Below are positions 46,801-59,518 of a DNA stretch of 64,000 nucleotides, one piece after another; within the stretch, counting starts at the first letter, position 1; each line of letters opens with the position of its first letter. Source of the stretch: Spisula solida. Its lineage: Eukaryota > Mollusca > Bivalvia > Venerida > Mactridae. Where the stretch lies: contig OX365951.1 in NCBI GenBank assembly GCA_947247005.1, forward strand, positions 317,501 to 381,500, written 5' to 3'. The position numbers and the translations under genes were made by a program. The notes beneath the pieces were generated by a model that made no database searches, was not told the DNA's origin, and saw only the letters and a program-made list of their open reading frames with translations.

Positions 46801-49800
46801 AATATTATATATGTATTGGAAACGTTGAGCTGGCACACATAATTGGTCGTATATATGCGACATGCAAGGCGATATGTACAAATAAATAAATTTAGAAAAC
46901 AATTACTAGTAACAACACTTAAAGTACCCTTTCCTTATTCCGTTTTGGAGTTCACCAAAAATAAATACGTAGCAAAATAATTAGTCCATGTTTTATTTGC
47001 CCATGAATACGAGCTAATTTAGATTTGTCTCAGTCTGGTATTTGCTAACACATGATAATGGAAGTAATACGGGTATTGGTAAGGTTTATCCATTGTATTA
47101 AGTAAGTTCGCTGCATGACGATACCAAATAATTTATCATTATTCTAGGAACACAATATGTTGTGAGGCAAATGTGTTCAGAGTGAACAAGCGGCAGGAAT
47201 AAAATCACTAATTTAAAATGTCACGCCATTGATTTTGTGTGAAACCAACACTATATAACATTCATGTTAAAGTCACCGAAACTGGGATATTTTGTGTCAA
47301 AAACTTTTATTGGGCATTCTATTTCGGAATGCACCCTTATAATTAACATGCCACTAGTGAATTTCACTAGTTCTATATTAGAAATCAATATACTGTGTAA
47401 AAGGCATGCGTGCTTAGACTGAATGACATGTCGAAACAATAAGGGACATCCACTCTACCACGACCTTCAGTTGACGGAAGTCGATGATGATACCTACCAG
47501 CACAGCATTATGTTCTTATAAGCCACGAATATTACAGGTTCAGGAAAGGTACATAACTATTTATTTAAATCCGATGTAGGTTGTTTGGTTGATTAGTCTA
47601 AATTATTACCATGATATGCGTTTTTCATTAGACATTGTACTTGTGTCACCGAGGGAATGAATGCTTGGATTTTCAATTATTTATTTTTGAACAGCGTCTG
47701 CAACACATACCTCTTAGTCTACATGGGGCACGTTTGTAATAATATGGAAACCGACAATGTATAGATATAGTTGACATTTACAAAATACGTAATAAGTTTA
47801 CATATAAAGGAAATGTATGTACAATGTGTCTCCAATACTTGTCCGCTTTTGAAGACATATAATTCCGTAGTACCTTGCTTTACATATCTGATCGATTTTT
47901 AAGATCAAAGGGCATTCAAATCAATGTTGGAATTACGAACCAATTATCCAAAAACAATGTATACGAAACTTGAGGAAAGCCTTTTAAGTAGCTACCCCAA
48001 GTTCGACAAAACGAGCGTTTGGCGTCATTTGACGATCTTAATGACGTTTGTATAACTTGGGATCACTAAATACGGTCAATTCACGATATTTAGCTGGGTA
48101 CGACAGTGCAATTGCAAGATAATAAAGCTAAGCGTATGTCGATACGCCTACATGTAGATATAAAATAATTATGCATACAAACACGACTAGTCAATTTCAC
48201 CTATAGGCTTATTAGTGCCAGGTATTTGATAATTATGTGCGTTCTCAAACAAAGTGAGACTGAAACGGTTTTATAACCACATGACTTTGGGGACGTACTG
48301 AATTATGCTTACTTTCTGACCATTATGATCATAGTTCGCAAGCGTCAAGTATCGTAAAAAGCAGATATTTAAAATATATTAAATCATTTTTCTCTTGATT
48401 CAAATTATTATATCATCGTTTGTTCTTCATTCCCCGTTAATAGTTAAATAATGTAACACTAATAATATTATATCAGGTACAATCTCGTGAATGATATCAT
48501 GAGCAGTTGTTTAACTATCGACAAATGGAGATCAAATAGATGAATGTGCTGATAAGTGACACCCTCCGTCTGTGAAACATTATAGGGAACATATATTTTA
48601 TTATTGATTCTAACATACCCTAGTCAAATCAAGTGCTATGCTATATATCATGATTATTTTAATACGTCAATATTGAAATCAATACCATTTGCATTACTGT
48701 ATTGTTTTATAGCTAAATTATTATGACAGTAAATGTGAGTTATTGTACTAAGTTAAACTTCTATTTGAGACAATAAATAGAGTCTTCAAGTGCACACATA
48801 TGAATAGTAATAACGTATGTGTGATTTGTGTAAATATTGCACAGACGGTTTGTTCCAAACATTATGATTTGTATACGGAGTATTTGAAATAGTTACATGC
48901 ATGTGCTTCGATAAATTATGTTATCGTTTTTGTTTAACATTTAAAATACAAGAACATTTGCTTAATTTTTGAATTCACATTAATATGTATAAATAAAAGG
49001 TTGTCCTTAATGAAAATCTAGCCACCAATCTAGAATATATTTAAACCATTACAGTGAAAGGAATGTCAACATTACGTTACCAAGGAGTGTTATAGCGGAT
49101 GTCTTTCTATATCAACTCCATTTTATCAATTGATTTAACAACTGTTCATTTTAGCATGATGTTCTAAATCAGAGACTTAATTGACTAACGTCGGGTTACA
49201 AAGATAAAGGGAAACAAACAAGTTACAGTTTTATTTACGATCTGTTTGGAAAGAGGCAAAGCGAATCTAGAAAATAAGTTAAATACTGTATATAGAAAAC
49301 AAATTAGTTCGGGCTTTAATCACACTTAATTATTAACTGCATCAAAAATGTTGCCTCGTGGTATCTGCAGTTACATGCTCACAAACAACAATACGATTAA
49401 AAGTTCTGAAGTTGCGCAACTTTACAGTAAATTCAAATGTTCCGTTATATCAATGTATATTTGAACATAGAGTACTATGACTATCAAAGCCAAAAGCGTA
49501 TGTATCGTTCAATGATACATCCGGTGAAAATAGTATCTTGTCGGTTCTTGACATTCATTTCGTTCAGTGGTTCCTTCTTTGACAATTTTGGTGTTTTAAC
49601 TGCAATCTACGTATTTGTAACATCATAGCGTAATGATATGTGTATGGCATTACTTATAATTTTGCTACACCAGCGTTTGATATCAATAAAGCAATGCTAA
49701 CACACGCTAGTTACAAGATTTCAATATGTATTTGTTTTCTATTTGACTGTTCCTTGTCATTTTATCGATACAGACTGATTGAGACCGACATTTTGGATAC

Positions 49801-50790
49801 CATCACACGTAAACAAAATGAGCTTAACCAAGTTAACCTTAACAGTTATTCTACTGGACATATACCCGAGACAAATGACAAGTATACGTTCGACATTGAT
49901 ACGCAGGTGGTCTTGTCTTTTTACAATTAAAATTGTGTGTAATTTATAATATGTTTTATATAACTTAATAAATGATCGCTACGACCACCTGTAACTGGAA
50001 CATATGAACTAATGAAGTAAGATGTTTATCTTGGTTTAACGTATCTGTTCGAATATTTTCAGTTATATACGGTGGTCGACTTACCCACCTTGTTCTACTG
50101 GACTGTGCCCTAACCAGTACTTAGTTACTCTTCCACGAAGAACCTACAATTTCGTCACACGTGTAGGAATATCGACATTGTCATCATATTTCAATGACCT
50201 GATGCGACCTGGAATTGGATCAGGGACACCATATTACAAATGCAGCGAACTTACATATATTACTACTGTACTACATCCGCCATTTATCAAACATGTTTTC
50301 TTGAAGCAGTAGAGGATGACAAGCCTAGTACAAGCCTACCAAATTAATAAGTCTAGATTTAATAATTTAATACATTATCAAACTGTATGTGACTGTAACG
50401 GTCTTAAACTTATAAGAATGGGGGATGTACTGAATATTTAATTACAATATACCTCCGTTAACTCACCAGTAGCAATACGCTTCGTGACTATTACTCATCA
50501 AATAGAATAATAAAGCTGTTCAATAAGGCATGGAACACAAACGAATGAAAAATACATTGTAAGATGAATAAGCAAGTACAAATTGAACACAACACGATAT
50601 GTGCCGTTAGTCTTGTTATAGGAAATGAGTATGTACTTTAAGTTGCAGCCTACGGATTTGGTATACGTTGTAGTGTGTGCATGTCATTAATGATAATCTG
50701 AAATAATTGTTCAGGTTATATATAAGGCCACCATTTACATTGTTCAATGTGATACATTATACGGCACTATATCGAATAATCGAACAGTCG
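43895..50790 (+). repeat. Segmental duplication beta, copy 2
   Basis: This is the compact beta copy, contiguous with alpha B on the left and alpha C on the right. It lacks all the recent insertions of copy 1 and so supplies the empty sites for five of them (near 47239, 48742, 49090, 49157 and 50675). A short (AC)7 run lies near 46359. A GGGATTGCAGCACTTTACTG phrase at about 45895 may be a decayed RT-family tail. No supported gene. Confidence 0.85.
50030..50290 (-). repeat. Decayed tRNA-derived SINE (beta copy 2)
   Basis: This is the paralogue of the SINE at 24930-25205. On the minus strand GGCGGATGTAGTACAGTAGT replaces the A-box region and CTGATCCAATTCCAGGTCGC replaces the B-box region, so both promoter boxes are more degraded than in copy 1. 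Presence in both beta copies dates the insertion before the duplication. Confidence 0.6.
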
Positions 50791-51327
50791 TACACCACGG
50801 CCCCGGCTACAGTGTTGACATTACTAAGTTACGTATAGGCAACTTACAAACAGCCATATTGACGCACGCATGAGGAATATTCTTAAATTTGTTAATGCTC
50901 AATATATCTCACCAGTACGTGGTTTGAAGTAATTTTAAATGCTTTTAAAACATTTACAAGTTTGGCTGTCATGGGAACATGCCTCATATTCCTCAATTAT
51001 ACTTGCGGGTGCTTGCTTCTTACTTGCATTTAAAAAAGGAGTTAATGAGTGTAATGTTGGTTTTGTCGTGGCATTTACTACGATAGCTAAAGCACTTAAC
51101 GACTTTGAATTTGTCGTACATAGTTGTATGTGAACCGGTATGCATGGTAGTGCCAATTATAAGCGAAATCACTACTTGCAATTATATAAGTTATAATTTT
51201 GACAGCGGTACAAATTTGTTTTTATTAGCTGTGCTCGTTTGATATAAGTGTATGTTTTTTACGAAACCTGATAATACCAAAGTAGTGTTTAAATTTAGTC
51301 TTATCTTTCAGGTCGATTGTGAAATGT

Positions 51328-51560
51328 ACGACACCGACCAGTGCCTCTCTGTATCTGTACGGGCGTACAACACCGACCAGCGCCTCTATGTAATGTATGG
51401 ACGTCAGACACCGACAAGAGCCTCTCAGTACATGTACGGGCGTACGACACTGACCAGCGCCTCTCTGTGTGTGTATGGGCGTACGACAGCCTCCAGCGCA
51501 TCTCTGGTCGCGTACAGGCTAACGACAACACCCAACACCTCTCAACATATATACAGCCAT
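51328..51560 (+). repeat. 39-bp minisatellite in alpha copy C
   Basis: About six units, with anchors at 51333, 51372, 51410, 51449, 51488 and about 51528. The core is ACCGACCAGCGCCTCTCTGT followed by GTATGGGCGTACGAC. Copies A (33460-33560), B (41215-41330), D (57160-57210) and E (60970-61080) hold only two or three units in the same place. Because 39 is a multiple of three, a 167-codon frame with 13-residue repeats (YGRTTLTSASL type) spans the array. Frames in other copies carry similar peptides, so coding is possible but unproven. Confidence 0.85.
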
Positions 51561-52838
51561 ACAAAATCGATCAGGGTCTCTCTACATCCATTTAAATATC
51601 TTACATTCATCAAAGGCGTTGTCTCCACACAGACATCTCTGCTTCATACTGATCACGGCATATCATCATTCGCACACCGATTGTGTTGTCACACAACTGC
51701 ATTCCACACAGATTCCTTACACTATAATTTACTAAACAACATGCATTTATTGTAGTAGTTCTCCCAATGACGATTATGGCTGCTCAATTACCCTAGATTT
51801 CGTCGTGAGCCACAATTATCAATTTAATCAACCAGGAATGTATTTCATCTGGAAGATGTCAGAAGAATAGGCTACCGAGTTTTAAGCTCAAATCGGCAGC
51901 CTGATATAACCTGATTGTAGTTTTTAAACCACTAGATCGTGTTTAGTATGCGCTTTGTCTTTAAATCGGTTTAAGATAATCCTCAACAATGTGCAGGATC
52001 TACAATTAAATAAATTAGAATGTTTCTTTCGTGCTATAGAAATTGTATTGCTCATGAAATGTGTATGATTGTAAACGTTAACTATGAACACATTGTTAAT
52101 TAAAATGTTGTAAACAAAACGTAATTGTAACAATGACGTATACTTGATGTAATAATGATGTTTTATGTACAACGTTAATGTGAATGTGGTTTAATGAAAC
52201 ATGCATGGTGCTATCACGTGGTTTGTGACGTCATTGTCAGCTAAAACGAGCTGCAAATAATCCGTTAAAATTTAGATAATTACTTTTACTACTATTATAT
52301 TATGTTCCATAGTGTTTAAAGCATTTACAAATGTTTCAAACGCCACCTAAATGTCCGGGATAGATATCTCCTTTCCCGAACATGTTTCTGATTTATCAAT
52401 GCACTTCCGAAAATATTAAAGTTACGTTCAACTTTAATTTCTTTATAATTCTTTAACAACTTCAAGTAGGTGACGGGTATCGTTTGTAATAGTTCATTAA
52501 CTGAATCATTATTAGTATTGCAGCTCCATTTACTACACTTCCTTATTTATATATCAAAACGAATTAAAATTGGATCGTACGTTTACGATTTCCGTAAGAA
52601 CCTTGATAAAATAGTACCCTGAATTCGAACATAGATCACTTGTTGCCATTCTAGCAACAGTCTCTTCACAATCGAAACAATTGATCTACAATGCATGTTG
52701 CATCATGGTATTAGATCAACAATTTAATTGAACACTGCGAGAGTCCAACAATTATGTCGAATGTTTGCTATTCATTTTTTCTAGAAGTTTATAATAGTAT
52801 GGTCAACGTACGGGTCATTATACTGTTTTGATTAATGG

Positions 52839-52843
52839 GGGTA
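52839..52843 (+). repeat. Short G-run (alpha C allele)
   Basis: Only five Gs are present at the site that holds runs of up to about 13 in the other alpha copies. Confidence 0.6.
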
Positions 52844-52984
52844 AACAGGTATCTTGAAATGTTTATTTTCCATTAATGAGTTCATCCAATAAATGCCCTG
52901 TAAATACTCGGGTACCAATAAAACAACAGCAATAATCAATTGACTTTTGTTTTCTCAAAATTTTAGTTTCACTGGAAATAAAGG

Positions 52985-53125
52985 ATAGTTCAAAATTGGA
53001 TAGGGAATGCAGCACTGAACTGCAACCGTCGAGCACAGAAAAAATAAAAACAACGTAGACAACAATGACATGGCACAATGTCCAACACACAACTGAACGA
53101 GAAAATGAACTGCTGAAAGTCCAAG
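52985..53125 (-). repeat. RT-linked repeat family tail, diverged
   Basis: In minus orientation, with ATAGGGAATGCAGCACTGAA, CCGTCGAGCACAGAAAA, ACAATGTCCAACACACAACT and GAACGAGAAAATGAACT. It is absent from the same position in alpha A, B and E, so it inserted into copy C after alpha duplicated. Confidence 0.7.
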
Positions 53126-54195
53126 TTTCTACTATAAAACACTAATAATACGTTTTTAATCCATTAAAGCATTTAGATAGCGTTGATAGCAAGTTGACGT
53201 AACCACCTAACATACCGGGTAGTACATGTATCAAACATCACATATTAGTGAGTTATACTCTCAACCATTTGAAATCGAAGACCACAATCGGTAACGATTT
53301 GTTTTCTCTCGAACTTTAGATATTCATCTTTAACTTACACTTACCTTCATGTGACTTTTTTAAATTGCCAAGCATGATAAAATAATAATCCATAATTGCA
53401 TTTACAGAAGAAACATTTTAAGTGAACACTTTTGTTGGCCTTTTAGTATAAATAAATGCGTAGTTATTATTTACAAATTATATGAATACAAATAACCGAA
53501 AAAACGACTTTGCCACTTGTTATGACACGCCAAACATTTCTGTATTCTCGAACGGAATTATAAAGGTTTCTAGCGATTTAAATTGTATCTTGTCCAATAG
53601 TAATTTACAAATATTTAAATGTTTGAAATACCAGTAATATCATTTTGACTTCTGTGTATAACGACAACGAATTTGTCCGAACCCGTGTTCTTCCAAAAGG
53701 CCGATTACACCGAAATAATACAATTGTTTTTTTTCTTGTTAAAATGCCTTCTCATAGGAATTACGCATGTCATGGATTGCAATCAAAGACAGTACATGTT
53801 AGATAGTTTTACATTTCGTATTCTCGTGACAATAAACTAAATAAATGTATATTCTAATAAAATATGATATATTTGGGCTACGTGGACGTGAGAAAACAGA
53901 TGATTTATACAAACGTAGATATAAACTGAAGTGGATAAATGGTACATGTCCTTTTAGTTTTTACAAAAAAACAAGCAGCAACCGTCAGAATAGTGTGGGT
54001 CGAAACATGTGGCTTTCGTAAGTTTCCGGGATCAGAGAACAATTCTAGTGAGAAATTAAATTTCCAGCTATGAAAACATGTACACTTACGCCAATTGTGC
54101 AAAGGTACCGATACATTGCTATACATTAAATGAAACACGTATACAGGCGATCGACATAAGGTATATCGTGTCATACCGTCAACAAGGGTATGCCC

Positions 54196-54490
54196 ACTGT
54201 TTGGAAGATGGAATATCAATGTGTCCCTTTTGCGGCTTAAGCTGGGTCGTTCGTTTTTGTTGTTGCTGTGGCTGGGGTATGAGGCCTGCTTATGGCTGAA
54301 ATTAGGTATTTTAGTTTTTTGACAGCTTGACTTGGTCTATCGATGTTTTTGATCGATGAAACTTGGGCTTTCAGTTCTTAAGTTTATTTTCTCGTTCAGG
54401 TGTTTCGCATTGTGCCGTGTGGTTGTAGTGTGTGATGTTATACGTGTCCTGTGCTCGGCTGATTAAGTTGAGAGCATTCACTAATCGATT
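54196..54490 (+). repeat. RT-linked repeat family 3' region (CCGTGTG subfamily)
   Basis: This shows TTTTGACAGCTTGACTTGG, GATGAAACTTGGGCTTTCAG, CATTGTGCCGTGTGG and TCCTGTGCTCGGCTGATTAA. The order matches 6120-6270 and the similar block at 63740-63960. It lies at the distal edge of alpha C, and alpha E ends in the same sequence. It is therefore part of the alpha unit rather than a separate insertion. Confidence 0.65.
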
Positions 54491-55540
54491 TAATACTTCC
54501 CTTTTAACAAACTGTCAACTTGGAGTGTATCCCAGATCAATCTGTACTAATGATGTTTTCACTCTAAATCGGGAGGTGACTTTTTAGTGTTTGTATTTGT
54601 TTCTGTAAGACGCTTATTTTATTCACAATACTTAATTACTGACACAGACGGTCTCCTTGTCCCTGTTTATATTAGGTTTGAATAGATCTAGTGTATTGTT
54701 GTACATGCATATGTATTTGACAAATGCTAATAGTCAGAGTGCATGTCTTCAATCCGTATTGTACAACATTCTTCATGTACAAACTTACTGCTGTCTATTG
54801 ATGATTCCTGGAATATATGTTGTCATGTTCCTGGCTAGAATAACTAACAGGTTACCACTTAAATACACAATTTCGTATAAGGGTATGTCAACACATTTAT
54901 TGTACCAATGAAACAATAGAAGACGACATTCATGTGCACGTCACTGATTATCCACGATTTAGTATTAACACATTTCGATCTCGGCTAAAATGAGTGTAGT
55001 CTTTTACTGTTTCCATTTTTACGCGTGTGTTTATGCTGATGTTATAGTTACATGTATCTTGCATTATATTGTATACCTATTATGTAACACATACATTGTA
55101 TTCTGATTGGCTTAGATGGCCTGCACGAGAGGTCTATATATTTTAATACACACCTCCCAAAACCGAGGCTGGGGTGAATATAACTTTTTTATAACGTCAC
55201 GTCATTTCCGCCGACATAACGTTCCAAACAACGTAACGTCATTTCCCATATTATTTGGGATACAGCTGCTCATACATATTTATAGGCTCTAACCTTGCCA
55301 TTATTGATAAATGTCGTTAATAAATACGTGAATACTCTAAAAGTAGTCAATAGGTTTTATCTCCTTGACTTATGACATGGTATACAATATAACAGTTGTC
55401 GACTTATGTTTTGATGAATATGATGTTTAGTTGACCTTCAAAAAGTGATATTGACCTCTGACTTAAGGTCAACAGAACATCATATTCACCTCAACATAAG
55501 TCAATAACAGTATAATTTGACCAATATTCTACATTAATTG
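54491..55540. other. Non-coding stretch with CRE-like motifs
   Basis: No gene recognised. 54815-54990 is homologous to 38360-38540. At 55189-55248 there are ATAACGTCACGTCATTTCC, ACATAACGTTCC and GTAACGTCATTTCCC, a cluster of repeated ACGTCATTTCC words that could bind bZIP factors. No transcription unit is evident nearby. Confidence 0.4.
55388..55514. repeat. Foldback with 51-bp arms and short loop
   Basis: The arms 55388-55438 and 55464-55514 are inverted copies. The left has GACTTATGTTTTGATGAATA, and the right reversed has GACTTATGTTGAGGTGAATA; both continue TGATGTT..GTTGACCTT. The loop is about 25 bp. It is not present in the other alpha or beta copies, so it may be a small foldback element. 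No target duplication was recognised. Confidence 0.8.
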
Positions 55541-57255
55541 TATGCACACTAACAGTGGTACTGCCAACATCCAAGGAACATTAATTCTCACCTTATTAAT
55601 CAATCATGCATTACAAGCAGGTCACTCATTCTCGCCAGTATGTCATTGAAATGTCGTAAAAAAATATCAACTTTCTAGCAACTCTGAATTATTGATGACA
55701 AATCAATTCTGACATATCGAACAATATCATGATATAAAAGATAAGATTTATCATTCAAGAATTTTACAAACTAAAATTCAGTGACTTGAATACAACATTG
55801 GACATACTATTTTATTATAATTCTTATACCTTATTCATGAATGTATAACACTTGTATAATGGTAATAAATGTCTAACAGTGCCTAACAACCGGTACAAAA
55901 AATGGATGAATATAATGCCATCTATAGTTGCAATTTCGTCGCGACCGCAGATATAGTGAAAGGTATTGCCATAACAATGTTACGTATAAATATCTAACAA
56001 AATTCTATAAAGTCATGATGATGCACGCGGGAAGAATATTCTCAAGTTTGTTAATACGTAGATGATCTCACCAGGAAGTGGTTTCAGATAATAAAATGCT
56101 TTTAAAACATTTTAACGTTTGGCTGTAATGGGAACATGTCTCATATTCCTCAATAATGCGTGCCAATGCTTGCATCTTTCCTGCATTTAGAAAAGGAGTT
56201 AATGAGTGCAATTTAAGTTTTGTCGTGACATTTACGACGATAGCTAAAACACTTAACGACTTCGAATTGGTAATACCTAATTGTATGTGAACTGGTATGC
56301 ATGCTAGTGCCAATTCTTAGCAAAAGCATTACTTTCTTAAATTGCAAATAGATATAATTTTGAAAGCGGTACAAATTTGCTTTAGTTAGCTGTGCTCGTT
56401 TGAAATACGTGTAAAATGACTATGCTATTATAATAGGTTTTAGTTATTTGCGAAACCTGCTAATACCCACGTAGTGTTTGAATTTAGTCTTATCCATTTA
56501 GGTCGATAGTGAAACAGGTTCTGATACAAGACTCCTTACAAACTTTAAGCGTCAGGTAAAGGAAACGATGATGCCATATTAGTTGCCTTTAAAATGACGC
56601 GGCAACATAGCCATTCTCAAGACGGACTCTTTATTAGTAGTATCGGATGACGTCATTTCGTAGTTGCGTTTGAGAATTGTCTGTGCCTTTTTCTTATGAA
56701 ATCATCTATTTGTAGTGTTGGGCATTGTGCCGTGTAAGTATGGTATGTGATGTTTTAATGTTTTCTATCATTGGCTGTTTCAGTTGAGTATAGCCTCCCT
56801 TGTCGGATTATCTTCTTATAATTTAAACTACTGATATAAACAGTGGACAATACGTACATAAAAGCCAGACAGCCAAAATACCGCAAATAGATTATGAAAT
56901 ATTTGTTGTATGTGAAAAATTCACTTTAATTTGGCACGCTTCGTACAACACGTAATCGTTTTCTTGGCTTGTATACATGTACGAACCCGTAACAACGATA
57001 TATTGCCGAGTTTACACGCATTTACACGTTAATACTAGCCTATTATAGAAACACAATTTGATAGTGTTAAACGTTATATTTCCGATAAGATTGAAAATCG
57101 TTCATAAAGCAGTGTCCAGAAAAAAATCGGAAGCACAACAGCTACATTGTATCAGGGCCTCACAATACACCAACTTACGCCGCTCAACATATAATTATAC
57201 AGTCAGACAGGGCCTCTCTGCACCCACTCATTTGAAAATATTACACTCATCTGAA
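55540..57255 (+). repeat. Segmental repeat alpha, copy D (truncated)
   Basis: Begins near 55545 (homologous to 31817 and 38975) and includes the GATATAAAAGATAAGATTTATC block, the conserved 220-bp block (56095-56320) and the start of the minisatellite region. It stops at TTACACTCATCT (57240-57251), where the LINE remnant begins. It carries an RT-family tail at about 56690-56815 that is shared with E. Confidence 0.8.
56690..56815 (+). repeat. RT-linked repeat family tail inside alpha D
   Basis: GGGCATTGTGCCGTGTAAGT, GTGATGTTTTAATGTTTTCT, GGCTGTTTCAGTTGAGTATA and GCCTCCCTTGTCGGATTATC. The same insertion is present in alpha E (60550-60655) but not in A or B, so D and E share a more recent ancestor. 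Confidence 0.7.
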
Positions 57256-59518
57256 TTTTTAATTGGGTCTGTTTGTTATAAAAGACTAATCGATTGTGGC
57301 AATCAAATATCGGACTATATCATGATTTTTTTATTCAATTTAAACATATATTAGTACAAAAAGATTACATAGCTACATCAATAATATAAAACGTCATATG
57401 TATGCATTGTAACCAACACTAATAATATATATACATAATCTCCTTATACTATTTATCACCACTTTACAATTATGGTTGTTTGTCGAATAAAATAAATTAT
57501 GTATTATTGCCGAAGTTGGATGTTAATACTTCAACACAAATAAATTAACAAAAATAAAACAATACAAAATCAACCGTGACCTCTGGTTCTAATTGTATAA
57601 CACTGTATTTGTTAACAAAAATATCCATTTTGTCATTTTTTAAGGCTATTTCCCGTTCAATAGTTATTCTTGTTTTAAGGTAGTTTAAGAAGAGTTCAAA
57701 ACATAATATCCCTAGTTTTTGTTTTCGTATATAAAATATAATACTTATTAATATGATGATATAATTAATCAAGTTATAGTGTACATGTTTTTTCGTAATA
57801 CCAAAACTTACTATCGTATAATCAAACATAATATCAATATATTTTCCCCTTAAGTATCGGGATAACCTATTCCACATATTCTGCGAGTGACAGCATGACC
57901 AAAACAAGTGTTCTATACTTTCCTCATAACTATTACAGAAATAACACATACTTGATTCTACTATATGACATTTTAATAGAAGTTTATTTGTAGCAACTAC
58001 GCGTTTTAAGTATTTGTACTGGAAATCACGCAGTTTGGTATCTATAGTTGCGCTGAAAGTATTTCTGTAAACAAGTTTCCATATAATATCATTGCTATTT
58101 AATTCGTATTTCCATTTAGTTTCCGATTTAACATTTCGTTCACCAATATTTGATATTTGAAACTTATAGTATTGTTTACACGGTTTTTGTACTTTTGATG
58201 TTATTTCCAGAAGCGTTGCTGGTCTGTTGCGTGTTAATGTTTCCATGTTTATTATGTTTTTGTGCGTTGCTGGTATATTCGCAAAAAGCTGGTGAAATTT
58301 TAAGAACTCGATTGCTGGAATGTTTTAGGTAAATGCGAACTGTTGAAATGTATAGAACTTATTTATGCGAAAGTCATATAAATGTTCCAGGTATTTTACT
58401 CCATTGTCATGCCAAGTTTTCCAAAATATTGGTACGTTATTTACTTGTACTCGTATATGTCTATTATTCCAGAGTATGTGATTTAGTTTATCTTCAAAAC
58501 TGTCTTTTACTGTATACATTGTACCAACTTGTGAGAATGTCTTCTAAAAATGAATTTTTCATACATAGTTTACGTATTTCAATTTGTGAGAGTTCCCCTT
58601 CGAATATTAAATTACCACCATATGGTTTGAGTATTGACTTGTAAATATGTTTCCATTGTTCGGTATTTTCTTCATCTATAATACGTTTAACCCATGAGGC
58701 TTTTATTGAGTATAGAAATTTTCGAATGTCTGTTACATGTAGTTTCAAACCTCCTATATCATAATTCTGTACCTATTCTATTCGTTTAATCTTTTCGGGT
58801 TTTCCATCCCATAGGAAGGAGAATATGTTTTTAGTTATTGAGTCTAATATGTTATCCGAGGGAGAAGGTAATACACAAAAGGCGTACACTAGCTTTGGTA
58901 AGGCAAGGGTTTTTATAACAGTGACTTTTCCCATCATTGTTAGTTTTCTGTGTTGCCATTGTTTTAAACAATTATTAAAATCCTCTATTTTTGCATCAAA
59001 ATTATTTTTAAAGTTGAGATTGTTATCGTTGTAGAAATTAATACCTAGGTTTTTTGCAGATTCTGAGTTTCATTTGAACTTCTTATTCTTGCAGTATGTT
59101 TGATGTTTTTAAGGAGCTTGCCCTCAAAATGACCGATTTGGTATTATTCAGGTTTAGGCCAGATATGACTCCAAACTGGCTACTAACATATACGAGCCTT
59201 TCAAAAGAGTCTTTTGAACCGTCATTAAAATATGTTGCGTCATCCGCGAATAAGGTTTGTTTTACTTCATTGTCGTGCATCGTGATACCTTTTATTGAAT
59301 TATCACACGCTATATAATGTGATAAAACTTCCATGCATATTATAAACAACGAGGAAGACAAGGGACATCCTTGTCTAACCCCATTTAGTATTGTAAAACT
59401 TTCAGACATATATCCATTGTTAAGTATCACGCTACTTATATTGTTATAGAACAACTTAACCAAACAAATCAAACCGTTTCCAAAATTGACTATATCATGA
59501 CAGGGAGGACGAGATCGA
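57256..59518 (-). mobile_element. Tx1/L1-type LINE remnant, 5'-truncated
   Basis: A minus-strand remnant with its 5' end near 59518 and its 3' end near 57256. It starts within the RT, and about 290 bp of AT-rich 3' untranslated region follow the protein end. On the left it abuts alpha D in the middle of the TCACACTCATC phrase. On the right, alpha resumes at a much earlier unit position (ATTATTACAAACTG, as at 32060). The LINE therefore sits exactly at the D/E junction. It has at least three stops and two frameshifts. Confidence 0.8.
57545..59505 (-). pseudogene. LINE ORF2 C-terminal half (RT, Tx1/L1-like), decayed
   Basis: From the 5' end the protein reads NFGNGLICLVKLFYNNISS, GVRQGCPLSSSLFIICMEVL and FADDATYFNDG (catalytic Asp pair, plus-strand 59239-59250). 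Next come WQHRKLTMMGKVTVIKTLAL, SFLWDGKPEKIKRIE, VQNYDIGGLKLHVTDIRKFL and WYNVY. Near the end are KLRDFQYKYLKRVVATNKLL and the zinc-knuckle-like CYFCNSYEESIEHLFWSC. Disruptions are a frameshift near 59085, TGA at 59070-59072 (Trp expected), TAG at 58773-58775, a frameshift near 58515 and TAA at 58325-58327. The block order (WDGK, GGL, knuckle with HLFW.C) is characteristic of the L1/Tx1 group. The last frame (57545-58246) ends naturally. Confidence 0.85.

Larger units (their letters stand above)
50800..54200 (+). repeat. Segmental repeat alpha, copy C (left end missing)
   Basis: The copy begins near the position equivalent to 32640 in A and 40065 in B (GGCTACAGTG block). It carries the conserved block (50935-51156), the expanded 39-bp minisatellite and the distal landmarks GTGGTTTGTGACGTCATTGT (52218), AACGTACGGGTCATTA (52806) and the 53.40-53.72-kb block. 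The internal stretch between the GCTCGTTTGATATAAG and CTTTCAGGTCGATTGTGAAA phrases joins sooner to the minisatellite than in B or E, so about 0.5 kb is deleted. Confidence 0.8.

Noticed and set aside
53905..54299. Frames of 73 and 104 codons on opposite strands
   Set aside because: Overlapping on both strands at the distal alpha edge and not preserved in alpha E; no domain recognised.
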